A stretch of DNA of 64,000 nt from Povalibacter uvarum. GTDB lineage: Bacteria; Pseudomonadota; Gammaproteobacteria; Steroidobacterales; Steroidobacteraceae. Shown here in pieces: positions 17,411 to 25,741 of the stretch. The DNA lies in assembly GCF_014202975.1 (NCBI RefSeq), contig NZ_JACHHZ010000003.1, forward strand, positions 1,054,001-1,118,000, written 5' to 3'. Within the stretch, counting starts at the first letter, position 1, and each line of letters opens with the position of its first letter. A program made the translations under genes and the position numbers. The notes below the pieces were generated by a model, which was given only the letters and a program-made list of their open reading frames with translations, searched no databases and was not told where the DNA came from.

Positions 17411-18091
17411 TCACACCTCGGCCCATCGCCGCAGCAGGTTGTGATAGACGCCGGTGAGCTGCACGGTGCTCGGATGGTCGGGAACGTCACGATTCAGGCG
17501 CTGGATGGCGAGATCGAGATCGAACAGCATGGCCCGCTCCGCATCACCGCGCACCATGCTCTGAATCCAGAAGAACGATGCTACGCGCGCGCCTCGGGTA
17601 ATCGCCTGAACCTTGTGAAGGCTGCTCGCCGGGTACAGCACCATGTGACCTGCCGGTAGTTTGATCGACTGCGGACCGTAAGTGTCCTCGACGATCAGTT
17701 CGCCGCCGTCGTATTCCTCGGGCCCTGACAGAAACAACGTTGCCGACAGGTCCGTGCGAACCCGATGCGCTGTGCCGCGCACCATCCGAATCGCATTGTC
17801 GACGTGCAGTCCGAATGCGTGACCAGCCTGATACCGGTTGAAGAGAGGAGGGAAGATCTTCGAGGGCAGCGCCGCGGAGACGAACAGCGGACTGCGTTCG
17901 AGCGCGGCGACGACGTTTTCGGAAAGCTTGCGTGCAACCGGTGAGTCTTCCGGGAGCTGCTGGTTCTCCTTCACGCGCGCTGACTGGTGTCCCGCGGTGA
18001 TCCGGCCATCGGCCCAGTCGGCGGCGTCGAGCAGACGGCGGGCTTCAGTGACTTGTTCGATCGACAGGACGTTCGGGATTGCGATGATCAT
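17411..18091 (-). CDS. Fe(II)/2-oxoglutarate-dependent PKHD-type hydroxylase (PiuC/YbiX family)
   Basis: A 226-aa dioxygenase with the double-stranded beta-helix iron site: HVDN in [13 protein letters not shown] gives the HxD pair, SSLHKVQAI the distal His, and [10 protein letters not shown] the Arg that binds 2-oxoglutarate. PiuC-type genes are usually next to a catecholate siderophore receptor (PiuA/Fiu) and are iron-repressed. Here it lies 119 bp downstream of such a receptor on the same strand, separated by a strong hairpin. The biochemical substrate of the family is not known to me. Confidence 0.93.
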   Translation of the reverse strand: MIIAIPNVLSIEQVTEARRLLDAADWADGRITAGHQSARVKENQQLPEDSPVARKLSENVVAALERSPLFVSAALPSKIFPPLFNRYQAGHAFGLHVDNAIRMVRGTAHRVRTDLSATLFLSGPEEYDGGELIVEDTYGPQSIKLPAGHMVLYPASSLHKVQAITRGARVASFFWIQSMVRGDAERAMLFDLDLAIQRLNRDVPDHPSTVQLTGVYHNLLRRWAEV

Positions 18092-18170
18092 GGGCGCGAA
18101 TCAGACGAGGGCCGTGCACGGCGACGATGCCCAACGATAACACCGCCTCGCGTGATCGCTCATGCCTGTC

Positions 18171-18198
18171 GGGTCCGGGTGCGGTAGCACCCGGACCC
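18171..18198. terminator. strong hairpin between the siderophore receptor and piuC-like gene
   Basis: GGGTCCGGGTGC and GCACCCGGACCC form a perfect 12-bp stem with a GGTA loop. There is no U-tract on either side, so it may be an attenuator, an mRNA stabiliser or a member of the GGGTCCGG repeat family seen at 39.3 and 42.5 kb, not a classical terminator. Confidence 0.55.
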
Positions 18199-18209
18199 TG
18201 GGGCGCAGC

Positions 18210-20525
18210 TCAGAAGCTGTAGTTGGCAGACAGCACGAACGACCTTGCTTCGCCCGGTGTGGCCCAGGCGATTTCCTGGGTGCGCACGCGGGTGAGGTAT
18301 TCCTTGTCGAGGATGTTGTTCACGTTGAGCTGGAGGTCGAGCTTGCGCGTGACGCCGTAGCTCACCATCGCGCGGTGAACGACGTAGCTCGGCGCAGTGT
18401 TCAACGGACCGTTGAGGTTCGTCGCGCTGTGCTGGCTAACGTACACCTCATCCTGGTACGTGATGCCGTAGCCAACCTGGATGCGATACGGCAGGTCGTA
18501 GGCGGTCCAGAAATTGAATGCGTTCTCCGGGACGTTCATCAGCGGATCGCCACGCGTGTAATCCTGGCCAATCGAAGAGACATACTGCGAGGCACCCTGG
18601 ATCACTTCGCTGTCCAGATAGGTGTAGTTCGCGATGGCAGCCCATTTGTCGGTGATCTTGCCGCTGATGCCGAGCAGAATGCCATCGACGCGCGCTTCCC
18701 CGTCGAGCTGCTGAATGCCGCTCGGGTTGTCGGGATTGCCAGGATCGTTGACGCGATAGTTCGTCCGCTCGTTGCGGAAGATCGACGCTGTCGCGAGCAG
18801 ACGGCTGTCGAACAGCTCCCACTTCGCGCCCAGTTCGTAGATGACTCCTTCTTCGGGATCGAGGTTGCAGTTGGAGTTGGCGGTGCCGGTCGCGACGCAG
18901 TTGCCATTGACGCTGGCTTGCGACGGCGTTTCGGAGTTGCCGTAGGCGAGATAGATCGAGCCATTCTCTACAGGCTTGTAGACCAGCCCGGCGCGGTACG
19001 ACACGAGCTTGTCCGTGTTCTCTGCCGGAGCGCCCGTTGTCACTGCGCCACCCGCTGCGGGCGTCGCATAGTTGAACAGCGTGCTCTTTGCCTCGTTGTT
19101 CTCGTAGCGCACGCCGCCGTTGAATTCCCACTGCTCGCTGAACTTCAGCGCGTCGAAGACATAGACGGCCTGGTTGTCCAGTTCGCCCTGGCGCCGCTGC
19201 GTGCGCACGTAGTTGACGGGACCGCCGTAGAGAGAATCGGGATTCGCGATGCTCATCAACGGCAGCACGGGATTCGGGGTTGTGCCGCCAGGGTTGCGCA
19301 GTACATTGCCGGAATCGAGGTCGTACGATTCGTGCGTGACTGCGAAACCGGCGACGAGCGTGTGCTCGATGCCGCCGGTGCTGAAGACTTTGGTGAAGTC
19401 GGTCTGGTTGACGATCAGTGTGTTTTTCGTGTCGCGCAGATTGCCGCGCGGGCCGGAAGGTTGATACATGCCCGCGGGGATGCCAGCTGCGCATGCCGTT
19501 CCCGCTGGCGCAGTGTTCGATTCCAGACAGAAAGTTCCCTGCGGCGGATCGACGATCAGGAACTGGTCGACTTCCTGCCAGCGCGTGAGATTGCGAACGG
19601 AGAACGTGTCGTCAAAACGGTGATCGAGGACCGCCGTGAAGCTGTCGACATCGATCTCCTGGGTGTCGACATTGTGATAGCCGTAGTAGTTGCTGTACGC
19701 GGCACCGGGCATCAATCGGCCGCGGTAGGTGGGCACGCCGTACTGCGGGATGTTCTCGTCTTCCTGATGCAGGTAGCTCAGGGAGAGCGATGTGTCGGTG
19801 CCCAGTCCGAAGGCGATCGAAGGCGCGACGCCCCAGCGCTCAGCCGTTTCGTAGTCGCGGCCGGGCACATCGCTCTGATGTGCCATGACGTTGACGCGCA
19901 CAGCCGTAGTCTCGCCGATGGTCTGATTCACGTCGCCGACCACGCGTCCGTAGTCATCCGTGCCGGCGCTTACGCCGATCCTGTTGAAGGAAGCGAGCCG
20001 GGCTGCCTTGTTCACGAGATTGACCGTGCCCCCGATCGCGCCGGCACCCGAGTAGACGGAGTTCGAGCCGTTGATGACTTCGACCTGCTCGAGATTGAAA
20101 GTGTCGGATCGCGTGTACTGCGCGCTGTCGCGGATGCCATCGGTCGTGACGTCGTTGCTGCCTGCGAAGCCGCGCAGCGTGAGACTGTCACCGTAGCCGC
20201 CGCCACCTTCGCCCGCACCGAACGTGATACCGGGCACTGTGCTCAGCACATCACGCAGTGAAAGCAGTTGCTGGTCGTCGATGACCTGTCGCGTGACTAC
20301 CTGGATGTTCTGAGGTGTGTCGAGGATCGGCTCCGCGTACTTCGGAGACGACATGAGATCGCGCTTATAGGAGGTGGCTTCTTCCTCTGCTTCGGCTTTC
20401 ACCGAGATCTTCGGAAGCTGCTGGGCATCGCCTTCGGCTGCGTGGGCCTGCATTGCTGCTGCCTGAAGCGTTGCGAGAATGGCGGCCACGAGCGGCGTCG
20501 GCCGCGACACATTGCTGATGCGCAT
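18210..20525 (-). CDS. TonB-dependent catecholate siderophore receptor (Fiu/PiuA-like)
   Basis: An outer-membrane receptor of 771 aa, close to Fiu. The signal peptide (MRISNVSRPTPLVAAILATL, cleavage after AHA) is followed by a TonB-box-like LPKISVKA, the plug domain (DTPQNIQVVTRQVIDDQQLLS, then TLRGFAG and GGTVNLVNKAA) to about residue 220, and a 22-strand barrel ending in the typical terminal Phe (LSANYSF). The ATG at 20525 is chosen since 23 upstream codons would precede the signal. A Fur-like box lies 82 bp upstream in the divergent region shared with tonB. The piuC-like gene downstream supports uptake of a catechol siderophore; the ligand itself cannot be read from the sequence. Confidence 0.95.
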   Translation of the reverse strand: MRISNVSRPTPLVAAILATLQAAAMQAHAAEGDAQQLPKISVKAEAEEEATSYKRDLMSSPKYAEPILDTPQNIQVVTRQVIDDQQLLSLRDVLSTVPGITFGAGEGGGGYGDSLTLRGFAGSNDVTTDGIRDSAQYTRSDTFNLEQVEVINGSNSVYSGAGAIGGTVNLVNKAARLASFNRIGVSAGTDDYGRVVGDVNQTIGETTAVRVNVMAHQSDVPGRDYETAERWGVAPSIAFGLGTDTSLSLSYLHQEDENIPQYGVPTYRGRLMPGAAYSNYYGYHNVDTQEIDVDSFTAVLDHRFDDTFSVRNLTRWQEVDQFLIVDPPQGTFCLESNTAPAGTACAAGIPAGMYQPSGPRGNLRDTKNTLIVNQTDFTKVFSTGGIEHTLVAGFAVTHESYDLDSGNVLRNPGGTTPNPVLPLMSIANPDSLYGGPVNYVRTQRRQGELDNQAVYVFDALKFSEQWEFNGGVRYENNEAKSTLFNYATPAAGGAVTTGAPAENTDKLVSYRAGLVYKPVENGSIYLAYGNSETPSQASVNGNCVATGTANSNCNLDPEEGVIYELGAKWELFDSRLLATASIFRNERTNYRVNDPGNPDNPSGIQQLDGEARVDGILLGISGKITDKWAAIANYTYLDSEVIQGASQYVSSIGQDYTRGDPLMNVPENAFNFWTAYDLPYRIQVGYGITYQDEVYVSQHSATNLNGPLNTAPSYVVHRAMVSYGVTRKLDLQLNVNNILDKEYLTRVRTQEIAWATPGEARSFVLSANYSF

Positions 20526-20606
20526 CGGAAAGAAAGCTCCCTGGAGTAGACGTTGACGGCCAGCCGCGTCTCGGTCTTCTTGCGGCCATGGCAATGCGAC
20601 TATAAG

Positions 20607-20621
20607 TGAGAAGCGTTCTCA
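20607..20621. promoter_or_regulatory. Fur-box-like palindrome
   Basis: TGAGAAGCGTTCTCA has perfect 6-bp arms (TGAGAA/TTCTCA) around 3 bp, similar to the TGAGAAT-type arms of many proteobacterial Fur boxes. It sits between the divergent receptor gene (start 20525) and the tonB-like gene (start 20675), so one site could repress both when iron is plentiful. Confidence 0.65.
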
Positions 20622-20674
20622 TTTGCAACGCAACGAGGGAGGGTGCATCATTCGCGCGCCACACCCTTTAGTAG

Positions 20675-21304
20675 ATGAGTGCCCGCGTGTTTACCCCCGA
20701 CAGGTCCCGCCACATGGTTGTTGCTGCGACGATCCTGGTCGCTCACGCGGTGGCGGTTTTCGTGCTCCTGTCGATCGGGCCACGGATCCAGGCAGCGGTA
20801 GAGCATCCGCCCGTCGAAATCCGGTTCGTATCCGAGCCGCCGCCATCCAAGCGCTGGCAACCCCCCGAAGTGAAGACCGTGGCGCCGCAGATCGTTGCGC
20901 CAATGCCGGATGTACCGTTCATAGAAATCCCGGTTCTGCCTGCATCCGAGCGAGCAATCGCGGTACCGGTGCAAGCAGCACTTGTTGCGCCGACGCCGCC
21001 ATCCGACTCCGCCCCACGTTTGATTTCAGTCATCGAGTACCTGCGCGAACCTTCGCTTCGTTACCCGCCGCAGTCGCGTCGGCTGCGAGAGCAGGGGCTC
21101 GTCGTACTGCGCGTACTGATCGACGAGAAGGGGGTGGCGTCGAGCATCGAGATCGAAACATCGAGCGGCTTCTCGCGGCTCGATCACGCGGCACGCGAAG
21201 CTGTGTCACGCGCGGCCTTCCGGCCTTATGTGGAAGGCGGCGCGCCCCGGCGTGCTTTTGTGCTTATTCCTATAGAGTTTTCGTTGAATCGAAGCGCTGC
21301 CTGA
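20675..21304 (+). CDS. TonB-family energy transducer (first copy)
   Basis: A 209-aa protein with one N-terminal membrane anchor (HMVVAATILVAHAVAVFVLLSI, about 13-34), a moderately proline-rich periplasmic linker, and a C-terminal TonB domain (about 120-205: LRYPPQSRRLREQGLVVLRVLIDEKG, then SSGFSRLDHAAREAVSRAAFRPY). It delivers proton-motive energy from ExbB/ExbD to outer-membrane receptors. Position opposite the siderophore receptor and beside the Fur box suggests it is dedicated to iron uptake. It has no exbBD directly downstream and may share those at 22.5-24.2 kb. Confidence 0.9.
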   Translation: MSARVFTPDRSRHMVVAATILVAHAVAVFVLLSIGPRIQAAVEHPPVEIRFVSEPPPSKRWQPPEVKTVAPQIVAPMPDVPFIEIPVLPASERAIAVPVQAALVAPTPPSDSAPRLISVIEYLREPSLRYPPQSRRLREQGLVVLRVLIDEKGVASSIEIETSSGFSRLDHAAREAVSRAAFRPYVEGGAPRRAFVLIPIEFSLNRSAA

Positions 21305-21485
21305 GCCGCTTGCCGATGCGCCGTTGCGAGATTTTTGCGCGGTGCGGTAAGAAGTCGCAGCGACGAGTCCCGCGCGGGGTGACGGCAGGCGTGGGAACCA
21401 AAAAGCGCGAATAGCCGTCTTACTGGATCAGTAACGCGAGACCGGCCTGTGACCAGGTTGCCGGTGGACAAGTCTTCGGCAAAAT

Positions 21486-21514
21486 TTGTGACCGTCAAAA
21501 TGCCAGTTTGTAAT
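21486..21514 (+). promoter_or_regulatory. candidate sigma-70 promoter upstream of tonB-exbB
   Basis: TTGTGA (21486-21491) and TGTAAT (21509-21514) are separated by exactly 17 bp. It would start transcription near 21521, almost 300 nt before the tonB start codon. Confidence 0.45.
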
Positions 21515-21643
21515 GCGCATGCAGTCGATGTTGTTGCCAAAGCAGTGCATCGATTTTGCCGCGCACATAATCATGGCTAGGAGTGCTTGCCTTCCAAGCC
21601 GAAACTTTATACCTTGCGCGGCGTTCTGCGGTCTGTGTGGACT

Positions 21644-21729
21644 GTAATGTCAATTCCAACGCTGGAATCCGCGACATTACGTCGACCCGTTCGAACCGGG
21701 GAACGGGGATGTATGCGCATGACGCATAC
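21644..21729 (+). ncRNA. candidate structured RNA: three consecutive perfect hairpins
   Basis: Hairpin 1: GTAATGTC (21644-21651) pairs with GACATTAC (21673-21680), and inside it ATTCCA (21653-21658) pairs with TGGAAT (21663-21668) around ACGC. Hairpin 2: CCCGTTC (21686-21692) with GAACGGG (21701-21707). Hairpin 3: GTATGCG (21711-21717) with CGCATAC (21723-21729). All arms are perfect and lie 86-170 bp before the tonB start. No known riboswitch class was recognised. Confidence 0.4.
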
Positions 21730-21814
21730 GCGGGCGACACCAAGATCACGGTTACGCATTTAGTAGAAGCACGGGGCTGATTCAGACTCCGTATTTACAC
21801 CCGAGCGGCACAGC

Positions 21815-22453
21815 ATGGCCTACGCACCAGCATCGTCTTCTTTCTTTACGCGACGCGGAATTGTTTTTCTCGCCATCGTAGCCTTGCACGGGGCGTTCTT
21901 CTGGGCACTGGCAACCGGTATGTCGCACCGGGTTGTCGAAGCAGTGCTGGGTCCCATCGAGACCCGAATCATCGAAGAAGCACCGAAGCCCGAAGACAAA
22001 CCACCGCCCCCGCCGCCGAAGATCGAAACTCCTCCTCCGTTCGTACCGCCGCCTGAAGTGGCGATTGAGATCCCGATGGATGCCGCGCCGACCACGGCGA
22101 TCCGTCAGACCACTCAGCAGGCTCCGGTCGCTCAGCCGCCGCCGGCTCCGGTCGCCGCGCCGGTAGCACGCACCGCGCCGAAGTCCGACGCGCGTCGCCC
22201 GCTGACCCAGCCTGAATATCCGCCTTCGTCGCGCCGTGCTGGCGAGACGGGCACCGTGATCCTCGAGGTGTATGTGCTCGAGAACGGCCGCGCAGGTGAC
22301 GTGCGAGTCAAGACGTCGAGCGGCTTCCCGAAGCTCGATGAAGCAGCAGTGCGTGAGGTCAAGCGGTCCTGGCGCCTGGTACCCGGAACCGAGAACGGCA
22401 AGCCCGTTCCGATGTGGGGGCAGTTCGCCGTCACGTTCAAGCTCACGGATTGA
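21815..22453 (+). CDS. tonB: TonB energy transducer (second copy, with exbB-exbD1-exbD2)
   Basis: A 212-aa TonB with an N-terminal anchor (GIVFLAIVALHGAFFWALA, about 15-33), a strongly proline-rich spacer (EDKPPPPPPKIETPPPF and VAQPPPAPVAAPVA), and a C-terminal domain from about 130 (PEYPPSSRRAGETGTVILEVYV, SSGFPKLDEAAVREVKRSW). It spans the periplasm to contact TonB boxes of receptors. It is followed at 75 bp by exbB and two exbD genes, the arrangement known from Xanthomonas. Confidence 0.95.
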   Translation: MAYAPASSSFFTRRGIVFLAIVALHGAFFWALATGMSHRVVEAVLGPIETRIIEEAPKPEDKPPPPPPKIETPPPFVPPPEVAIEIPMDAAPTTAIRQTTQQAPVAQPPPAPVAAPVARTAPKSDARRPLTQPEYPPSSRRAGETGTVILEVYVLENGRAGDVRVKTSSGFPKLDEAAVREVKRSWRLVPGTENGKPVPMWGQFAVTFKLTD

Positions 22454-22527
22454 CGCAGAAACTTAAGCACTCTAACTACGATCGATCATTCTTCAGATAC
22501 AGGCTCCCAAGTAGAGGACATTGCTCC

Positions 22528-23274
22528 ATGGCTCCCGAAACAGTTCAAGAGAATCCATTTGGTCTTGAGGCGTTCTACCGTCAGCTGGACACGGTCGGCA
22601 CGGGCGTGTTGTACCTCCTGGTCATCATGTCGCTGGCATCGTGGTACGTCATCCTGACGAAGTTGTGGGACCAGCGCCGTCTGCGCAAAGACTACGTTGA
22701 AGTTCACAAAGGTTTCTGGACGGCCGGCAACCTCCGTGACGGCATCAACAAGCTGAGCAAGGACAACGCGTTCAAGATGGTTGCTGAAGACGGCGTCCGC
22801 GCTGCCCAGCACCACGAGGGTCGCCTGACGGACCAGATTCCGCTCCACGAGTGGATCACGGTCTCCCTCTACCGCTCGGTCGACAGCATCACGAGCCGCA
22901 TGCAGAACGGCCTGTCGCTGCTCGCGACGGTCGGTTCAACCGCTCCGTTCGTCGGTCTGTTCGGCACGGTGTGGGGCATCTATAACGCGCTGATCTCGAT
23001 CAGCTTGGCCGGCCAGGCCTCGCTCGACAAGATCGCCGGCCCGATCGGTGAAGCGCTGATCATGACCGCGCTCGGTCTGTTCGTCGCCGTGCCGGCGGTC
23101 ATGGGCTACAACTGGCTCCTGCGTCGTAACAAGGACATCTCCGAGAAGCTCAAGTACTTCACGGCGGACCTGCACTCGTACCTCGTGAGCGGTGCTCGCG
23201 TGGAAGGCGCTGCTCCGACCGCTGCAGCTCGTCCGGCTGCTGGTGCTGCGGCCGGCGCCGCTGTCCGGAAGTAA
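22528..23274 (+). CDS. exbB: biopolymer transport protein ExbB (MotA/TolQ/ExbB family)
   Basis: The proton-channel scaffold of the TonB complex, 248 aa with three membrane segments: about 24-42 (TGVLYLLVIMSLASWYVIL), 130-150 (LLATVGSTAPFVGLFGTVWG) and 170-195 (GEALIMTALGLFVAVPAVMGYNW). The conserved VGSTAPFVGLFGTVWGIYNAL block is intact. The ATG at 22528 is chosen because AGAGGA lies about 10 bp before it; upstream codons in frame overlap the tonB end. The C-terminus is Ala-rich (AAPTAAARPAAGAAAG). Confidence 0.96.
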   Translation: MAPETVQENPFGLEAFYRQLDTVGTGVLYLLVIMSLASWYVILTKLWDQRRLRKDYVEVHKGFWTAGNLRDGINKLSKDNAFKMVAEDGVRAAQHHEGRLTDQIPLHEWITVSLYRSVDSITSRMQNGLSLLATVGSTAPFVGLFGTVWGIYNALISISLAGQASLDKIAGPIGEALIMTALGLFVAVPAVMGYNWLLRRNKDISEKLKYFTADLHSYLVSGARVEGAAPTAAARPAAGAAAGAAVRK

Positions 23275-23311
23275 CAGTTCCGCGCACTCCTGCAACTTTC
23301 GGAGCTGAACG

Positions 23312-23755
23312 ATGAGCAATGCATTTACCGCATTGAATACTTCCGATCAGGAAGACGAGCGGCCGATGAATGAAATCAACACGACGCCGCTCGTGGACGT
23401 CATGTTGGTGTTGCTCATCGTGTTCATGATCACGATTCCCGTGATCACGCACACTGTGCCGCTGGACCTGCCGCAAATCCGGAATCAGGCGACACAGACG
23501 AAGCCCGAGAACATCAACCTGTCCGTCAACAAGGACGGACAGGTGTTCTGGGGCACGACCGTGCTCTCCGGGAACCAGGAATTGCTGGATCGCCTCAAGG
23601 AAGTGGCCACGTTGCAGCCTCAGCCCGAAGTCCACATTCGCGCTGACCAGCAGACCAAGTATGAGTACGTCGGCCGTGTGATTCTCGACGCGCAGCGCGC
23701 CGGGATGCTCAAGGTCGGCTTCATCACCGAACCGGAGCCGGGCATCGCTCGCTGA
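23312..23755 (+). CDS. exbD: biopolymer transport protein ExbD, first copy
   Basis: A 147-aa TolR/ExbD protein: short cytoplasmic start, one membrane helix (TTPLVDVMLVLLIVFMITIPVIT, about 29-51) that contains the conserved proton-relay Asp in LVDVML, and a periplasmic domain ending in QAE/RADQQTKYEYVGRVI. It works with ExbB to harness proton flow. SD-like GGAGC is just before the start. It is followed by a second exbD. Confidence 0.95.
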   Translation: MSNAFTALNTSDQEDERPMNEINTTPLVDVMLVLLIVFMITIPVITHTVPLDLPQIRNQATQTKPENINLSVNKDGQVFWGTTVLSGNQELLDRLKEVATLQPQPEVHIRADQQTKYEYVGRVILDAQRAGMLKVGFITEPEPGIAR

Positions 23756-23792
23756 GCTGCCCGATCCTCCAACCGACTTGAGGTAACGACTC

Positions 23793-24218
23793 ATGGCAAT
23801 GAGTGTAGGCAGCGCCGGTGAAGGCGAGCCGATGATGGAAATCAACACGACGCCGCTCATCGACGTCATGTTGGTGCTCCTGATCATGTTCATCATCACA
23901 CTGCCCGTGATGACGCACGCGGTGAAGCTGGACATGCCCCGGCCGAACTCGAATCCGACTCCGCCCAACGAGATCATCGAGCCGATCCGTCTCGACATCG
24001 ACTGGGACGGCGCGATCATCTGGAACGGAACGATGGTTCAGCTCGACACGCTGGAAGGCTACTTCCGCGTCGAGGCTGCGAAGAGCCCGCAGCCCGAGCT
24101 CCATGTCCGGCCGGATCGTCGTGCGAACTACGACACCGTCGCAAAGGTGTTGGCGCTCGCACAGCGAAATGGCATGCAGCGCATCGGTTTCGTAGGCAAC
24201 GAACAATTCCTGGAATAA
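23793..24218 (+). CDS. exbD2: biopolymer transport protein ExbD, second copy
   Basis: A 141-aa ExbD paralogue: MEINTTPLIDVMLVLLIMFIITLPVMT forms the single helix with the conserved Asp, followed by a periplasmic domain with RPDRRANYDTVAKVL. It starts 37 bp after the first exbD. In Xanthomonas campestris a second ExbD in the same order is needed for some functions but not for iron uptake. The two copies differ much in the periplasmic part, so they are probably not redundant. Confidence 0.94.
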   Translation: MAMSVGSAGEGEPMMEINTTPLIDVMLVLLIMFIITLPVMTHAVKLDMPRPNSNPTPPNEIIEPIRLDIDWDGAIIWNGTMVQLDTLEGYFRVEAAKSPQPELHVRPDRRANYDTVAKVLALAQRNGMQRIGFVGNEQFLE

Positions 24219-24351
24219 GTTGCCTGACTTTCCCGACGGGGTGAACTTCTTCACCCCGTTGTTCGTTTCAGGGCGTGTTCAGTATCGAAACGCGAGGATG
24301 GAATCGCGTTCGAAGCAAGACGCCGGATCCAAGACCTTTTTGGGAACCTCT

Positions 24352-25605
24352 ATGACCCGAGTTAGAAGCATTGCAGTAGCACTGAGCGTCGCGATCGGCA
24401 TGGCCTCGACTGCTGCCGTCCTCGCGCCGGCCACGGTTGTTGCGGCCGAACCAGCCAAGCCGAAGATGAGCAAAGCCGTGGCGGTACCGCTGCAGGCTGC
24501 CCAGAAGGCAATGGCTGCAAAGCAGTGGGACGCTGCAATGGCCGAGATCAAGAAGGCCCAGGCCGTGCCGACCCGGACGCCGGCCGAGGACTACCAGATC
24601 GACGAATTCCTCGGCTACATCCTCGTGCAACAGAAGAAGTACGCACAGGCTGCGCCGGTGTTCGAACGCATGCTGAATTCGGGACTCGTTCCCGCGGACC
24701 AGGTCGACGACCGCACGAAGGCCGTTGCCCAGATGTACTTCCAGGAGAAGGAATACAGGAAGTCCGCTGAGTGGGCCAAGAAGTGGCTCGCCACGCATCC
24801 GGGCCAGGAAGACATGTCCGTGCTGCTCGGCCAGGCGAACTACCTGCTCGAAGACTACAAGGGCGCTGCCAGCGTCATGTCCGGTGTCGTCACCAATGCC
24901 GAGAAGGCAGGCCAGACGCCGAAGGAAAACTACATCCAGATCGTGCTCAGCTCGCAGTTCAAGCTGGACAACAAGGACGGTGTGGCGGAAGCACTCAAGA
25001 AGATGGTCCGCTACTACCCGAAGCCGGAGTACTGGGACAATCTCACGGATATCTATCGTCGCAAGCAGAACAGCGACCGCGTGACGCTCGGCTTCTACCG
25101 CCTGATGAGCGACGTGGGCATTCTGAAAGACAAGGGCGACTACATGGAGATGTCGCAGCTCGCCATCGAGGCGGGCGTTCCGGGCGAAGCCGAGCAGACG
25201 ATGCAGAAGGGCATCGACAACGGCACGCTGAAGAGCGACGACAAGACCGAACAGGGCCGCTATACGCGTCTCCTGGAAGCCGCCAAGAAGCAGGCTGCCG
25301 CAGACCGTGCCTCCCTGGCCCAGCAGGCCAAGGACGCCGAGAAGGCGACTCAGGGCCAGGCCAGCGTGGGTCTCGGCCAGGCTTATCTCAGCTACGGCAT
25401 GTATGACGAAGCGATCGCCGCGCTCCAGGCGGGCCTGAAGAAGGGTGGTGTCACGGACGCCGATGAAGCCCAGATCAGCCTCGGCCTCGCCCAGATGAAG
25501 AAGGGCCAGAAGGACGCTGCCCGCCAGACGTTCAAGGCGGTCAAGGCAGACAGCAAGTGGGCCGACCTCGCCGGCCTGTGGTCGATCCGGACCTACCAGT
25601 CCTGA
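24352..25605 (+). CDS. periplasmic TPR protein of the TonB-ExbBD operon
   Basis: A 417-aa exported TPR protein. The ATG at 24352 begins a signal peptide (MTRVRSIAVALSVAIGMAST, cleavage near VVAAEPA); the frame is open upstream but that part is not coding-like. Helical repeats include AMAAKQWDAAMAEIKKAQ (about 47-64), QQKKYAQAAPVFERML, EKEYRKSAEWAKKWL and, near the end, SYGMYDEAIAALQAGLKKG and KKGQKDAARQTFKAV. The middle is Lys-rich. TPR proteins accompany several TonB2-type clusters in marine gammaproteobacteria; a scaffold role in the energy complex is inference. A strong terminator follows. Confidence 0.8.
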   Translation: MTRVRSIAVALSVAIGMASTAAVLAPATVVAAEPAKPKMSKAVAVPLQAAQKAMAAKQWDAAMAEIKKAQAVPTRTPAEDYQIDEFLGYILVQQKKYAQAAPVFERMLNSGLVPADQVDDRTKAVAQMYFQEKEYRKSAEWAKKWLATHPGQEDMSVLLGQANYLLEDYKGAASVMSGVVTNAEKAGQTPKENYIQIVLSSQFKLDNKDGVAEALKKMVRYYPKPEYWDNLTDIYRRKQNSDRVTLGFYRLMSDVGILKDKGDYMEMSQLAIEAGVPGEAEQTMQKGIDNGTLKSDDKTEQGRYTRLLEAAKKQAAADRASLAQQAKDAEKATQGQASVGLGQAYLSYGMYDEAIAALQAGLKKGGVTDADEAQISLGLAQMKKGQKDAARQTFKAVKADSKWADLAGLWSIRTYQS

Positions 25606-25630
25606 TCTCCAGTCCGGGACGATCGATCGA

Positions 25631-25658
25631 GAAAAGCCCGGCAATCGCCGGGCTTTTC
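25631..25658 (+). terminator. intrinsic terminator of the tonB-exbBD-TPR operon
   Basis: GAAAAGCCCGGC and GCCGGGCTTTTC form a perfect 12-bp stem with an AATC loop and an A-tract/T-tract pair, 26 bp after the TPR stop codon. The T-rich half is then repeated once more downstream (see the tandem repeat entry). Confidence 0.9.
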
Positions 25659-25683
25659 ATTTGGGGCCGGGCTTTTCATTGGG
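25647..25683. repeat. tandem duplication of the terminator 3' half
   Basis: GCCGGGCTTTTCATTTGGG (25647-25665) is followed directly by GCCGGGCTTTTCATTGGG (25666-25683), differing only by one T. The second copy can also pair with the terminator 5' arm, giving two mutually exclusive hairpins. Confidence 0.8.
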
Positions 25684-25741
25684 AAGCGCACCCCCATCTC
25701 GCTAAAATGCGAGCCTTCCAGGTCCCGGTATTCCCGCTGCA

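Larger units (their letters stand above)
21305..21814. other. 510-bp non-coding region with a run of hairpins before tonB
   Basis: No convincing gene is present here. A plausible promoter (21486-21514) is followed by inverted repeats at 21525-21553, 21575-21600, 21644-21680, 21686-21707 and 21711-21729. The strongest is GTAATGTC...GACATTAC enclosing ATTCCA-ACGC-TGGAAT. A second -10-like TTATAC (21607-21612) would start a transcript just before that hairpin. It may be a structured 5' leader of the tonB-exbB operon or a small RNA. Two short open frames (21583-21780 plus, 21495-21749 minus) have no coding look. Confidence 0.5.

Noticed and set aside
18162-20261. Long open frame opposite the siderophore receptor (699 codons)
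   Set aside because: Antisense of a TonB-dependent receptor with signal peptide, plug and barrel; the shadow protein has no domain look.
21495-21780. Small ORFs in the tonB upstream gap (84 codons minus, 65 codons plus)
   Set aside because: No ribosome-binding site, codon bias or recognisable motifs; the region is better explained as structured non-coding DNA/RNA.
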